Below are positions 8,796 through 16,918 of a DNA stretch of 64,000 nt, piece after piece. The DNA is from Jiangella mangrovi (lineage in GTDB: Bacteria; Actinomycetota; Actinomycetes; Jiangellales; Jiangellaceae). Location of the stretch: contig NZ_JACHMM010000001.1 of assembly GCF_014204975.1 (NCBI RefSeq), positions 6,076,037-6,140,036 of the forward strand, written 5' to 3'. The translations under genes and the position numbers were made by a program. Positions within the stretch are counted from its first letter, which is position 1; every line of letters starts with the position of its first letter. Under the pieces are notes generated by a model, which did not search any database, was not told where the DNA came from, and saw only the letters and a program-made list of their open reading frames with translations.

Positions 8796-9899
8796 TCAGC
8801 TCGTGTAGTCGGGAATCGCGACCCGGCTGCCGCCGTTCATGGCCGACTCGTGGGCGCAGATCCCCACCGACGTCCAGTTCGCGGCGGTGACCTCGTCGAT
8901 CGCGGGCGTCCGGTCCTCGACGATGCTGCGCACGAACTCGTGCGCCAGGTGCGGATGCGAACCGCCGTGCCCGCTGCCCTGGATGAACGAGAGGTGCTCG
9001 TTCTCGGCGTCGTAGACCCCGCGGGTCGTGAACGGCGCGATCTCCGGCGGCAGCCGATGGGCGAAGTCCCGGACCTCGACAGGCTTGGGAATCTCGCCGA
9101 CATGCAGAACATGACCGGAGCCCTGGGTCTGTTCCCATTCGAATGTCGCCAGTTCTCCGAACACGGTGAAGCTCTCGACATATTCACGAGCGGTCTGGAA
9201 CAACGAACGCGCGATCTCGGCGCCGACGGGTGAGTCACGAAGCGTGATGAGTGCGCTCTCGACGGCGAATGGGGAGCCATACTTGGCGGTGAGTTCCGCG
9301 GAGATCCGCCCCGAGCCGAGGCACACGACGCTGTCGGCCAGCGCACCGGCCAACGACAACACCGGGCTCACCGCATGGGTGGCGTAGTACATGGGCGGAA
9401 GGCCCTCCCAGTACCCGGGCCATCCGGCCATCTCCTGGTGGTGCGCTCCCCTGAGGAACTGGATCCGGCCCAGCGTTCCGTTGTCGGCGAGGTCCTTGAC
9501 GTGCAGGAACTCCCGCGAGTAGACGACGGTCTCCATCATCATGTAGTTCTTGCCGGACTCCCTGGCGGCCTCGACGATCGCCCGGCACTCCTCGAGCGTC
9601 GTGGCCATCGGGACGGTGCAGGCGACGTGCTTTCCCGCTCGGAGCGCGGCGATCGACTGGTGCGCGTGATCGGGAATGGGGGTGTTGATGTGCACCGCGT
9701 CGATGTCTGGATCGTCGAGCATCGCGGTGAAATCCGTGTAGCGGCCCACCACTCCGAAACGGTCCGCGATCTCATTGAGCGTGGCCTCGGTCCGTTGACA
9801 TACGGCCACCAGTTCGGCGTCCGGATGGGCTTGATAAATCGGCACGAACTCCGACCCGAAACCGAGCCCGGCGATGGCCACACGTACTCTCTGCGTCAT
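8796..9899 (-). CDS. Gfo/Idh/MocA-family NAD(P)-dependent oxidoreductase
   Basis: A 367-residue oxidoreductase with an N-terminal Rossmann fold (AIAGLGFGSEF, the nucleotide-binding GxGxxx loop, residues about 9-19) and the family EKP-like region replaced by GKHVACTVPMATT. The C-terminal alpha/beta domain contains GAHHQEMAGWPGYW and THAVSPVLSLAG. Members oxidise or reduce sugars, inositols and their derivatives with NAD(P). Thr-Val-Pro in place of the usual Glu-Lys-Pro means the catalytic lysine is missing at its common position, so a non-standard reaction or substrate is possible. The ATG at 9899 has an AGGAGG site 6 bases upstream. It is the first gene of the LIV-transporter operon and faces the XylR-like regulator across 85 bp. 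Confidence 0.85.
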   Translation of the reverse strand: MTQRVRVAIAGLGFGSEFVPIYQAHPDAELVAVCQRTEATLNEIADRFGVVGRYTDFTAMLDDPDIDAVHINTPIPDHAHQSIAALRAGKHVACTVPMATTLEECRAIVEAARESGKNYMMMETVVYSREFLHVKDLADNGTLGRIQFLRGAHHQEMAGWPGYWEGLPPMYYATHAVSPVLSLAGALADSVVCLGSGRISAELTAKYGSPFAVESALITLRDSPVGAEIARSLFQTAREYVESFTVFGELATFEWEQTQGSGHVLHVGEIPKPVEVRDFAHRLPPEIAPFTTRGVYDAENEHLSFIQGSGHGGSHPHLAHEFVRSIVEDRTPAIDEVTAANWTSVGICAHESAMNGGSRVAIPDYTS

Positions 9900-9984
9900 C
9901 GTTGACCTCCTGTGTCGTGAAGGTTACGGAGGACACATCGGGACGAACCATGCGCAATCCAGCAGCAGACCTTAGATTTTTTAC
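9900..9984. promoter_or_regulatory. Divergent promoter region between Gfo/Idh operon and XylR-like regulator
   Basis: The 85-bp spacer separates two divergently transcribed genes. It contains the AGGAGG ribosome site of the minus-strand gene and an AT-rich run (TTAGATTTTTTACATGG) directly before the plus-strand start, unusual in this GC-rich DNA. AraC/XylR regulators normally act on such shared intergenic regions. No clear inverted or direct repeat could be picked out by eye, so the operator is not defined. Confidence 0.5.
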
Positions 9985-11163
9985 ATGGTTGTCATCGAGA
10001 CGCGGCACGTGGCGCTGCTGGTCGAGACCTCGAACGCCTACGCCCGCGGCCTGCTCGTCGGCGTGAAGAAGTACGTCGAGGAGCACCCGCACTGGTCGAT
10101 CTACCTGGCCGAACACAGCCGGCACGAGACCGACTTCTCGTGGCTCGAGGGGTGGCGGGGTGACGGCGTCATGGCCCGGATCGAGAACGAGGAGACCGCC
10201 CGCTTCATCCGCCGGCTCGGCTTGCCGACGGTCGATCTGAGCGCCGCCCGGCTGGTCCCGGAGCTTCCCGGCGTCGAGACCGACGACGGCACCATCGCGC
10301 GCTGGGCGGTCGGCCACTTCGCCGAGCGCGGCCTGCGGAACTTCGCGTTCTGCGGCGACGAGCGGTTCGCCTGGTCGGTGAAGCGCAGCGAGTGGTTCGC
10401 CGGCCATGTCCGCCAGCACGGGGCGACTCCGCACGAGTTCCGGATGAAGCCGTCCAGCATGCGCGCCGCCGACCGCGAGCTCCTGGCCACCTGGCTCACC
10501 GGGCTGCCGAAGCCCGTCGGCGTCCTCGCCTGCTACGACATCGCCGGCCAGGAGGTGCTCGAGGCCTGCAAGATCGCCGGGCTGGCGGTGCCGGACTCCG
10601 TCGCCGTCGTCGGCGTCGACAACGACGAGCTGATCGGCAACCTCACCACGCCGCCGCTGTCGAGCATCGAGCCGAACACCACCGCGACGGGGTACCTGGC
10701 GGCGCATCTGCTCGACCTGATGATGCAGGGCCACTCCCTCGAGCCGGGCCTGCGACTCATCGAACCGATCCGCATCGTCGCCCGGCAGTCGTCGGACATC
10801 CTCGCCGTCGACGATCCGCTGGTCTCCGAGGCGCTGCGGTTCATCCGAGCGAGGTCGGACCAGAACCTCGCCGTCACCGCGGTGCTCCGGCACGTCGGGC
10901 TCTCGCGCCGCGCCCTCGACCTCCGCTTCGCCGAGACCCTCGGCCGGACGGTCCACACCGAGATCATCCGGGTCCGCGTCGCCCATGTCGCCGAGCTGCT
11001 CTCGTCGACGGACTGGACGCTGCAGCAGATCGCCGAGCGCCTGAACTTCAGCCACTCGGAGTACATGAGTGTCGTCTTCAAGAAGCAGACCGGCCAGTCG
11101 CCGGGCCAGTATCGCCGGACGGTCAACGGTTCCGTGGCGCGCCAGGCCTTCTGGCAGGCCTGA
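9985..11163 (+). CDS. XylR-type AraC-family transcriptional regulator with sugar-binding domain
   Basis: A 392-residue regulator. Residues about 1-270 are a LacI/ribose-binding-like sensor domain (HVALLVETSNAYARGLLVGV, FAFCGDERFAW, GVLACYDIAGQEVLEACK, VAVVGVDNDELIGNLTTPPLSSIEPN). Residues about 280-385 form the AraC DNA-binding domain with two helix-turn-helix units (VTAVLRHVGLSRRALDLRF; LQQIAERLNFSHSEYMSVVFKK). This architecture is that of XylR, which binds a pentose and activates xylose genes. Here its divergent neighbour is the Gfo/Idh-LIV transporter operon, its likely target. No strong Shine-Dalgarno precedes the ATG at 9985, and transcription may begin very close to it. Confidence 0.88.
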   Translation: MVVIETRHVALLVETSNAYARGLLVGVKKYVEEHPHWSIYLAEHSRHETDFSWLEGWRGDGVMARIENEETARFIRRLGLPTVDLSAARLVPELPGVETDDGTIARWAVGHFAERGLRNFAFCGDERFAWSVKRSEWFAGHVRQHGATPHEFRMKPSSMRAADRELLATWLTGLPKPVGVLACYDIAGQEVLEACKIAGLAVPDSVAVVGVDNDELIGNLTTPPLSSIEPNTTATGYLAAHLLDLMMQGHSLEPGLRLIEPIRIVARQSSDILAVDDPLVSEALRFIRARSDQNLAVTAVLRHVGLSRRALDLRFAETLGRTVHTEIIRVRVAHVAELLSSTDWTLQQIAERLNFSHSEYMSVVFKKQTGQSPGQYRRTVNGSVARQAFWQA

Positions 11164-11170
11164 GCGACTC

Positions 11171-11187
11171 GTTGCGCTCTACGCAAC
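11171..11187. promoter_or_regulatory. Inverted-repeat operator GTTGCG-N5-CGCAAC (putative IclR site)
   Basis: GTTGCG CTCTA CGCAAC is a perfect palindrome that extends to seven-base arms with the flanking C and G. It lies about 95 bp upstream of the esterase start at 11282, just before a TTGACA hexamer at 11215-11220. A near copy (ATTGCA CTATA CGCAAC) occurs at 13679-13695 in front of the IclR gene, with the right arm identical and a spacer differing in one base. The shared site is seen directly; binding by the IclR protein is inferred. Confidence 0.55.
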
Positions 11188-11281
11188 GCTATTCTCATGA
11201 TTCGCAATCGCCCCTTGACACGGTCTCACGCCCTCCGCCATGGTTCCAACGATGTAATCGACCCAATGGAGGGAGAGTTAC

Positions 11282-12844
11282 ATGCACCTGGCACTTCCCC
11301 GCCGCTCAGCGCTGCTGGCGGCCCTCATGGTCGCCGGGACGCTGGCGGCGACGGCGATCACCCCGCCGGCGACGGCCGCGCCGCCGAAGCCGCTCGGGCC
11401 GGAGGTCGTCCGGACGGATCAGCCGCCGACCGGGAACTCGGTCACCTTCAGGTACGAAGCGCCCGAAGGCGTCGAGTCGGTCCACCTCTACGGCGACTGG
11501 TTCTACTCGCGGCCCGAGAGCGTGACCTGCAACGACTGCGGCGACGGACGGCATCCCTCGGAGTGGCGGCCGGGCGACATCGCCGCGACGCCGTGGCAGA
11601 TCCTGCCGATGGAGCGCGGCGACGACGGCGTCTGGTCGATCACCGTGCCACTGCCGTCCGGCAGCTTCCGCTACGCCTTCACCCACGACTGCACGAACGT
11701 GCTGGCCACCGGCTGCACCCTGCACGACGACCCGGCGAACCCGTGGCAGCTCCCGCCGCCGTACCCGGGCGCGCCGGGCGCGGTGCGCAGCACCGTCTTC
11801 GTGCCGGAGAGCAAGAGGTTCCCGACGTACGACACCGACTACCAGGCTCCGGCGAAGCCGCACCGGGCCGGCACCCTGGAGGCGCGCCGCTACCCCTCGC
11901 CGCTCTCCACCAACCCCGCCGGCGTCCACGACCTCGTCGTCTACCTGCCGCACGGCTACGACCCGGACCGGGCGACGCCGTACCCCACGCTGTACCTGAG
12001 CCACGGCAGCGGCGACCACTCGACCGCGTGGACGATGCAGGGCGTCGCCCACCACATCCTGGAGAACGCGATCCGCGACGGTGCCGCACAACCGATGGTC
12101 ATCGTGTCGACCGACTTCAACGGCCTGCCGGGTGGCAACACGGGCTACGTCAACGAGCTCAGGAACAACGTCATCCCGTTCGTCGAGCAGAACTACAACG
12201 TCTCGGCCAGGGCCGACGACCGGGCGTTCGGCGGCTTCTCGGCCGGCGGCAGCCGCGCCTACACGCTCATGTACGACCACACCTCGCTCTTCGGCTACCA
12301 CGCCGCGTGGAGCGCGGGCGGACCGTCCGCGAGCCAGGCCCAGATCGACCGGATGAAGGACGTCGCCGGCGGGATCATGATCGGCACCGGGCTGCAGGAC
12401 CGCCTGGGCAACATCGCCGAGAACTCGCAGCGCAACGCCGTCGCGCTGCAGGCGGCGGGTGTCGACGTCGACCACTTCAACGTGCCGGGCGTGCACACCT
12501 GGCACGTCTGGCGGCCGCTGCTGAACCACTACCTGCGTGAGCTGGCCTTCCGGGCCACCACGACGGATCTCGAGGTAGCCACCGAGCCGGTCGGGCGCTC
12601 CCACCACGTGCGGCTCACCGCGGTCGCCACGGTCGACCCCGTGACGACCAGCATCACCGCGCCGTCGGGCAAGGTCGACTTCTACGCCGGCGACCGGCAT
12701 CTCGGCTCGGCACCGGTCCGCAACGGCGTCGCCCGGTTCCACAAGCCGGTCGACGGCGACCTGCTGGACGAGCCGGTGGTCGCCCGCTACCGGGGCGACG
12801 ACCTGTTCGACGAGTCGCAGAGCGTGCCGTCCGGCGCCCTCTGA
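11282..12844 (+). CDS. Secreted esterase-D/feruloyl-esterase-like alpha/beta hydrolase with C-terminal Ig-like domain
   Basis: A 520-residue secreted hydrolase. A Sec signal covers residues 1-32, and an N-terminal E-set/CBM48-like beta domain follows (about 35-190, VTFRYEAPEGVESVHLYGDWF). The catalytic domain (about 195-425) carries LPHGYDPDRATPYPTLYLSHG, the nucleophile elbow GFSAGG with Ser320, and the likely catalytic His405 in HTWHVW. A C-terminal beta domain (about 430-520) resembles bacterial Ig-like repeats. The fold is that of CE1/enterochelin-esterase-like enzymes removing feruloyl or acetyl groups from xylan; the true acyl group is not provable here. A GGAGGGAG site precedes the ATG. 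The gene sits between the XylR gene and the convergent IclR gene and has an IclR-type palindrome upstream. Confidence 0.82.
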   Translation: MHLALPRRSALLAALMVAGTLAATAITPPATAAPPKPLGPEVVRTDQPPTGNSVTFRYEAPEGVESVHLYGDWFYSRPESVTCNDCGDGRHPSEWRPGDIAATPWQILPMERGDDGVWSITVPLPSGSFRYAFTHDCTNVLATGCTLHDDPANPWQLPPPYPGAPGAVRSTVFVPESKRFPTYDTDYQAPAKPHRAGTLEARRYPSPLSTNPAGVHDLVVYLPHGYDPDRATPYPTLYLSHGSGDHSTAWTMQGVAHHILENAIRDGAAQPMVIVSTDFNGLPGGNTGYVNELRNNVIPFVEQNYNVSARADDRAFGGFSAGGSRAYTLMYDHTSLFGYHAAWSAGGPSASQAQIDRMKDVAGGIMIGTGLQDRLGNIAENSQRNAVALQAAGVDVDHFNVPGVHTWHVWRPLLNHYLRELAFRATTTDLEVATEPVGRSHHVRLTAVATVDPVTTSITAPSGKVDFYAGDRHLGSAPVRNGVARFHKPVDGDLLDEPVVARYRGDDLFDESQSVPSGAL

Positions 12845-12856
12845 CCCCTGACCCCG

Positions 12857-12887
12857 CCCGGCGGCCGCGACTCAACCGGCCGCCGGG
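12857..12887. terminator. Hairpin between convergent esterase and IclR genes
   Basis: CCCGGCGGCCG and CGGCCGCCGGG form a perfect 11-bp stem with a 9-base loop. The IclR stop codon falls within the loop/right arm, so the hairpin lies at the end of both convergent transcripts. There is no U-tract, as is usual for actinomycete terminators. Confidence 0.55.
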
Positions 12888-13666
12888 CCGGCCGGGGCCG
12901 TCTCGGCCGGCCCGGCGCCGGCGGTGTGGCCGAGCTCGGCGGAGATGGAGCTCGCGGTGTCGAGCAGCAGCGGGAGTCGCGCCTCCAGCTGGGACAGGGT
13001 CGCGATCACCTCGATCGCCGTGATCGAGACCGCCGCGATGACCTGGCCGCGCGAGTCCCTGATCGGCGCGGCCACACACATCACGTACGCGTCGTGCTCA
13101 CCGTCGTCCGCCGCCCACCCGCGCTCGCGCACGTCGATGAGCTCGAGCTCGAGCGACGCCCGGTCGGCGAACGTCGTCGCCGTGTACCGCTCGAACGTGA
13201 CGTGCGAGAGGAGGCGATCGCGCTCCTCGCGCGGCAGGAAGGCCAGGATCACCTTGCCGACGGCGCTCGCGTAGATCGAGACGGCCCGGCCCACCCGCGA
13301 CGGAAGCTTGACGGCGTCGAAGGCGGCGCTGTCGACCTTGTCGATGTAGATGATCTCGTCGCCGGTCAGCTGCGCGAGGTGGACGGTGTGCCCCGTCTCG
13401 CGCTGGAGCCGGCGCAGGTGCGCCGAGGCGAACTGACGAAGATCCATCGAGCCGAGCGCGAGCTCGGACAGTTCGATGAGACCGCTGCCGAACACGTACG
13501 TCCCCGCACCGGTCTTCCGGACGAACCGCGCCGCCTCGAGGGTCTGGAGCATCCGCAGTGCCGTCGACTTGTGGACACCGAGCACCTCCGCGGCCTCCGT
13601 GAGGCTCAGCGGGTGCTCCGCGGATCTCCTGATGAGCTCGATCGCCCGTTGGATCGTCTGAGCCAC
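12872..13666 (-). CDS. IclR-family transcriptional regulator
   Basis: A 264-residue regulator with an N-terminal winged helix-turn-helix (residues about 4-65, LSLTEAAEVLGVHKSTALRMLQTLE) and a C-terminal IclR effector domain (VHLAQLTGDEIIYIDKVDS, GKVILAFLP, YVMCVAAPIRDSRGQVIAAVSI). An Ala/Gly/Pro-rich tail of about 18 residues ends the protein. Two GTG codons compete; 13666 is chosen because GGAGG ends five bases before it, whereas it overlaps the GTG at 13672. IclR proteins commonly repress or activate aromatic and sugar-acid catabolism. The gene faces the transporter/pentonate operon across 136 bp, its probable target, and shares an operator type with the esterase promoter. Confidence 0.9.
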   Translation of the reverse strand: MAQTIQRAIELIRRSAEHPLSLTEAAEVLGVHKSTALRMLQTLEAARFVRKTGAGTYVFGSGLIELSELALGSMDLRQFASAHLRRLQRETGHTVHLAQLTGDEIIYIDKVDSAAFDAVKLPSRVGRAVSIYASAVGKVILAFLPREERDRLLSHVTFERYTATTFADRASLELELIDVRERGWAADDGEHDAYVMCVAAPIRDSRGQVIAAVSITAIEVIATLSQLEARLPLLLDTASSISAELGHTAGAGPAETAPAGPAAG

Positions 13667-13678
13667 GACCACCTCCCG

Positions 13679-13695
13679 ATTGCACTATACGCAAC
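13679..13695. promoter_or_regulatory. Second GTTGC-type operator at the IclR start
   Basis: ATTGCA CTATA CGCAAC has the same layout as the palindrome at 11171. It lies immediately upstream of the IclR ribosome site, a position suited to autoregulation. Additional half-sites follow: TGCAAC at 13711, and GTTGCA at 13731 and 13752, the last two in direct orientation 21 bp (two helical turns) apart. Confidence 0.5.
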
Positions 13696-13722
13696 AGATG
13701 CGTAGCGATGTGCAACCACGAC

Positions 13723-13757
13723 TTGACAGCGTTGCATATGTTCCTACGATCGTTGCA
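13723..13757 (+). promoter_or_regulatory. Putative sigma-70-type promoter of the pentonate transporter operon
   Basis: TTGACA at 13723-13728 and TACGAT at 13745-13750 are spaced by 16 bases, a good actinomycete housekeeping promoter. GTTGCA half-sites at 13731-13736 (in the spacer) and 13752-13757 (at the start of transcription) overlap it, which would suit IclR repression. The ribosome site TAGGAG precedes the ATG at 13803. Confidence 0.5.
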
Positions 13758-13802
13758 GACCTTTAACGTTCAATCAGTGCCACGAATCCCTAGGAGCACC
13801 CG

Positions 13803-15068
13803 ATGAGGAAACCTCGCGTTCGCCGCGCCACGGTCGCCGCGGCCACCGTCGTCGGCCTGGTCGCCGTCGTCTCGGCCGGATGCGGCTCCGACGACTCCGG
13901 CTCCGGCTCGGCCTCGGACGGCGGCGGCGTCACGACGCTCACCTTCGCCGCCTCGACCTTCGGCGACCCGGGCCGCGGGCCACAGCTGGAGGAGTGGCTC
14001 GAGCAGTTCAACGCCAGCCAGGACGAGATCCGGGTCGAGGCCGCGTCGGTGCCCTACCCGACCTTCGGCCAGACGGTGCTCACGCAGATGGGCGGCGGCG
14101 AGGGACCCGACCTCGTCCGCTTCGACATGCCCGAGTTCGAGGCCGCCTCCGACGCAGGCCTGATCGCACCCCTCGACGACCTGATCGACGCCGGCGAGTA
14201 CGAGCTGCTCGAGCAGCCGGACCGGTTCATGGTCCACGACGACGTCCGGCACGGGATCATCTTCGAGGCGTCGAACTACGCGATGTTCTACAACGCCGAC
14301 CTGATCCCGGAGCCGCCGACGACGTACGAGGACTTCTTCGCGATCGCTCAGTCCCTGACGTCCGGCGACACCTTCGGGCTGGCGTTCCGTCAGACGGAGG
14401 CCGAGGAGGCCGGCGTCTGGCAGGACATCTTCAACTACGTCTACGGCTTCGGCGGCGCCTGGTCCGACGGCGAGGACCTCACCATCAACGCGCCGGAGAA
14501 CCTCGAGGGCCTGCAGGCCTACAAGGACCTCTACGACGCGAACGTCATCCCTCGCGGCGCCGACGCGGCGACCTTCCGGCGCATGTTCGCCGAGGGCAAG
14601 GTCGCCATGGAGCTCAACAACGGCGGCTACGCCACCCACCTGCTCGCCGAGAGCCCCGACCTGAACTTCAGCGTCGCCCCCATCCCGTTCCCCGAGCGCA
14701 GCCAGGGCGCCATCCTCGCGCCCATCGTCATCAACGAGGCGAGCGAGGCCAAGGAGGAGGCGGCGACGTTCATCACGTGGGCCCTCGAGCCGGAGAACCA
14801 GACGAGCCTGCAGGAGATCCTCGGCGCGAGCAGCGTCGCGACGGCCACCGAGCGCACGCCCGAGTCGCTGCAGGAGCTGCCGTTCCTCCCGACGTTCGAC
14901 GAGCTCACCGAGTCCAGCCTCCCGCAGGTCGTCCTCGGCTTCGAGGCGCAGACCCCCGACATCCGCAAGATCGTCGTGCAGAACGTGATCGCCGCCCTGC
15001 AGGGTCAGGTCGACCTCCAGACCGCTCTCGACGACGCCCAGGAGCAGGCGACCGAACTGGTCGGCTGA
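13803..15068 (+). CDS. CUT1-type sugar ABC transporter substrate-binding lipoprotein
   Basis: A 421-residue lipoprotein with an Arg-rich N-terminus, a hydrophobic core and the lipobox VVSAGC, then a Ser/Gly/Asp linker. The mature region is a family 1 solute-binding fold (TLTFAASTFGDPGRGPQLEEWLEQFN, GEGPDLVRFDMPEF, FAEGKVAMELNNGGY). It would deliver a mono- or oligosaccharide to the two permeases encoded next. The start ATG has a well-spaced AGGAG. Because the same operon continues into pentonate catabolism, the ligand is probably a pentose, pentonate or a pentose-containing oligosaccharide (inference). Confidence 0.9.
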   Translation: MRKPRVRRATVAAATVVGLVAVVSAGCGSDDSGSGSASDGGGVTTLTFAASTFGDPGRGPQLEEWLEQFNASQDEIRVEAASVPYPTFGQTVLTQMGGGEGPDLVRFDMPEFEAASDAGLIAPLDDLIDAGEYELLEQPDRFMVHDDVRHGIIFEASNYAMFYNADLIPEPPTTYEDFFAIAQSLTSGDTFGLAFRQTEAEEAGVWQDIFNYVYGFGGAWSDGEDLTINAPENLEGLQAYKDLYDANVIPRGADAATFRRMFAEGKVAMELNNGGYATHLLAESPDLNFSVAPIPFPERSQGAILAPIVINEASEAKEEAATFITWALEPENQTSLQEILGASSVATATERTPESLQELPFLPTFDELTESSLPQVVLGFEAQTPDIRKIVVQNVIAALQGQVDLQTALDDAQEQATELVG

Positions 15069-15080
15069 ACCGGCGGCGCT

Positions 15081-15103
15081 GGGGCGGGCTCCCCACCCGC
15101 CCC
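15081..15103 (+). terminator. Intercistronic stem-loop after the substrate-binding gene
   Basis: GGGGCGGG, a 7-base loop and CCCGCCCC form an 8-bp GC-only stem in the 70-bp gap between the binding-protein stop and the permease start. Such hairpins typically stabilise the upstream mRNA or attenuate read-through so that binding protein exceeds permease. Confidence 0.45.
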
Positions 15104-15138
15104 GGTGTCGTCCCCTCGTGACGAAGGACACCCACTCG

Positions 15139-16086
15139 ATGACCGTGCTCGAGCAGACGAGAGCGCCCCGATCCGAGACCTCCCCCCGCCGGCGGCGCAG
15201 CCCGCTGGGCAGCCGTTGGACGCCGTACCTGTTCCTCGCCCCGGCGGCCGTCTTCATCCTCCTGTTCCAGGGGGTCCCGCTGGCTCAGGAGATCTACCTG
15301 AGCTTCACGCGGACGTCGCTGCTCAACCCCACGCGCAGCACGTGGGTCGGGCTGGAGAACTACGCCCACATCTTCGGCGACGACGACTTCCACCGGACGC
15401 TCCTGACCACGCTGATCTACGTGGTCGTCTGCGTCGTGGGCTCGGTCGGGGCCGGCCTGCTGGTGGCGCTCCTGCTCAACCGCGGCTTCCGCGGCCGCGG
15501 CGTCGTGCGCGCGCTCGTGACGGTGCCGTGGGCAGCCCCGGGCATCGCGGTCGCGCTCATCGCGACCTGGATGCTCAACCCCCAGTACGGCATCGTGAAC
15601 CGGTTCCTCGACGCCGTCGGGCTGGGGGTGCCCGGCGGCGCGATCCTCGACAGCCAGACCTACGCCCTCCCGGCGATCCTCGTGACGACCATCTGGCAGC
15701 TCTTCCCGCTCACCTCGGTGGTGCTGCTCTCGGCGCTGCAGGCGGTCCCGAAGGACCTGACCGAGGCCGCGACGATGGACGGCGCCGGCCGGTGGTGGAC
15801 GTTCCGCGCCGTGACCTGGCAGGTCATCAAGCCGACCGTGGGCCTGCTCGCGCTGCTCATGACGATCTGGTCGATCCGGCGGTTCGAGCTCATCTGGCTG
15901 ATGACGAAGGGCGGCCCGGTGGGGTCCACCGAGACGCTCGTCATCGACCTCTACGCCCAGGCCTTCGACTCCAAGCAGCTCGGCACGGCGGCCGCGATCG
16001 GCATGGTCGGCGTCGTCATCTCACTCATCGTCATCGCCGGCAGCAGGTTCGTCGCCCGCGGCGCCGCGAAGGAGGGAATCCGGTGA
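15139..16086 (+). CDS. CUT1 sugar ABC transporter permease (MalF-like)
   Basis: A 315-residue inner-membrane permease with six hydrophobic segments after an Arg-rich cytosolic N-terminus. The coupling motif is EAATMDGAGRWWTFRAVTW followed by IKPT (the EAA loop that docks on the ATPase). The ATG at 15139 is chosen because GAAGGA lies upstream; a GTG at 15118 in the same frame would add seven residues and has no ribosome site. It overlaps the second permease by 4 bp. No cognate ATPase is encoded in the operon, so a shared MsiK-type ATPase elsewhere in the genome is expected. Confidence 0.88.
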   Translation: MTVLEQTRAPRSETSPRRRRSPLGSRWTPYLFLAPAAVFILLFQGVPLAQEIYLSFTRTSLLNPTRSTWVGLENYAHIFGDDDFHRTLLTTLIYVVVCVVGSVGAGLLVALLLNRGFRGRGVVRALVTVPWAAPGIAVALIATWMLNPQYGIVNRFLDAVGLGVPGGAILDSQTYALPAILVTTIWQLFPLTSVVLLSALQAVPKDLTEAATMDGAGRWWTFRAVTWQVIKPTVGLLALLMTIWSIRRFELIWLMTKGGPVGSTETLVIDLYAQAFDSKQLGTAAAIGMVGVVISLIVIAGSRFVARGAAKEGIR

Positions 16087-16913
16087 GCCGGTTCCGCATG
16101 GGTCTCACCCTGCGCATCGTCGCCGTACTTGGAGTCCTGGGCATCGCGGTCTTCCCGCTGTACTGGATGTTCGTCACGGCCCTGTCGAGCGACGCCGACC
16201 TGTTCGCCGGGGAGGCGCGGCTGCTGCCCGACTTCTCGCAGTTCGGGGTCTTCGCCGACGCGCTCGCCGAGGGCGAGGTGGTGGGCTGGCTGCGCAACAG
16301 CCTCGTGATCGCCGCCGGGACGACCCTGCTCTCGATCGGCCTGGGCATCCCGCTCGGCTACGCGCTCTCGCGGTTCTCGTTCCGGGGCAAGGTCGTCATG
16401 ACGGTCGTGCTGCTGCTGACGCAGATGCTCCCCGAGGCGCTCATGGTGGTGCCGCTGTTCGCGCTGTTCAACCGGTTCGACCTGCTCGACTCGCTGATCG
16501 GGCTGGTCCTGGCCAACTCGGCGTTCGTGCTGCCGATCGTGGCGCTCATCCTCAAGGGCGCGATCGACGCCATCCCTCGCGAGCTCGAGGAGGCCGGACG
16601 GGTCGACGGCGCGCGGCCGCTCACCATGCTAGTGCGCATCAACGTCCCGCTGATCGCGCCGTCGATCGCGGCCGCCGCGGTCATCTCGTTCTTCCACGCC
16701 TGGAACGAGTTCGTGTTCGCGGTGACGTTCATCTACGCGCCGGAGATGCAGCCGGCCTCGGTGGGCATCGCGGGCTTCATCGGCGAGGTCGGCACCCCGG
16801 TCCAGACCGTCATGGCGGTGGCGTTCCTGTTCACGCTCCCTGCCGTCGCCTTCTACCTGTTCGCGCAGAAGTACGTCGTGGCCGGCATGACCGCCGGCGC
16901 CGTGAAGGGCTGA
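16083..16913 (+). CDS. CUT1 sugar ABC transporter permease (MalG-like)
   Basis: A 276-residue permease beginning at a GTG that overlaps the upstream TGA (GTGA). Six membrane segments are visible, with the EAA loop EEAGRVDGARPLTMLVRINV and the typical MalG C-terminal KYVVAGMTAGAVKG. It forms the heterodimeric channel with the preceding permease. Five bases separate it from the dehydratase gene, which places transport and catabolism in one transcript. Confidence 0.9.
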   Translation: MSRFRMGLTLRIVAVLGVLGIAVFPLYWMFVTALSSDADLFAGEARLLPDFSQFGVFADALAEGEVVGWLRNSLVIAAGTTLLSIGLGIPLGYALSRFSFRGKVVMTVVLLLTQMLPEALMVVPLFALFNRFDLLDSLIGLVLANSAFVLPIVALILKGAIDAIPRELEEAGRVDGARPLTMLVRINVPLIAPSIAAAAVISFFHAWNEFVFAVTFIYAPEMQPASVGIAGFIGEVGTPVQTVMAVAFLFTLPAVAFYLFAQKYVVAGMTAGAVKG

Positions 16914-16918
16914 TTCCG

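Noticed and set aside
13762-13773. TTTAACGTTCAA before the pentonate operon as another ACGTTGTA-type LacI operator
   Set aside because: Only the central AACGTT and part of one arm agree; the flanking TA/GTA that define the other sites are missing, so chance is likely.
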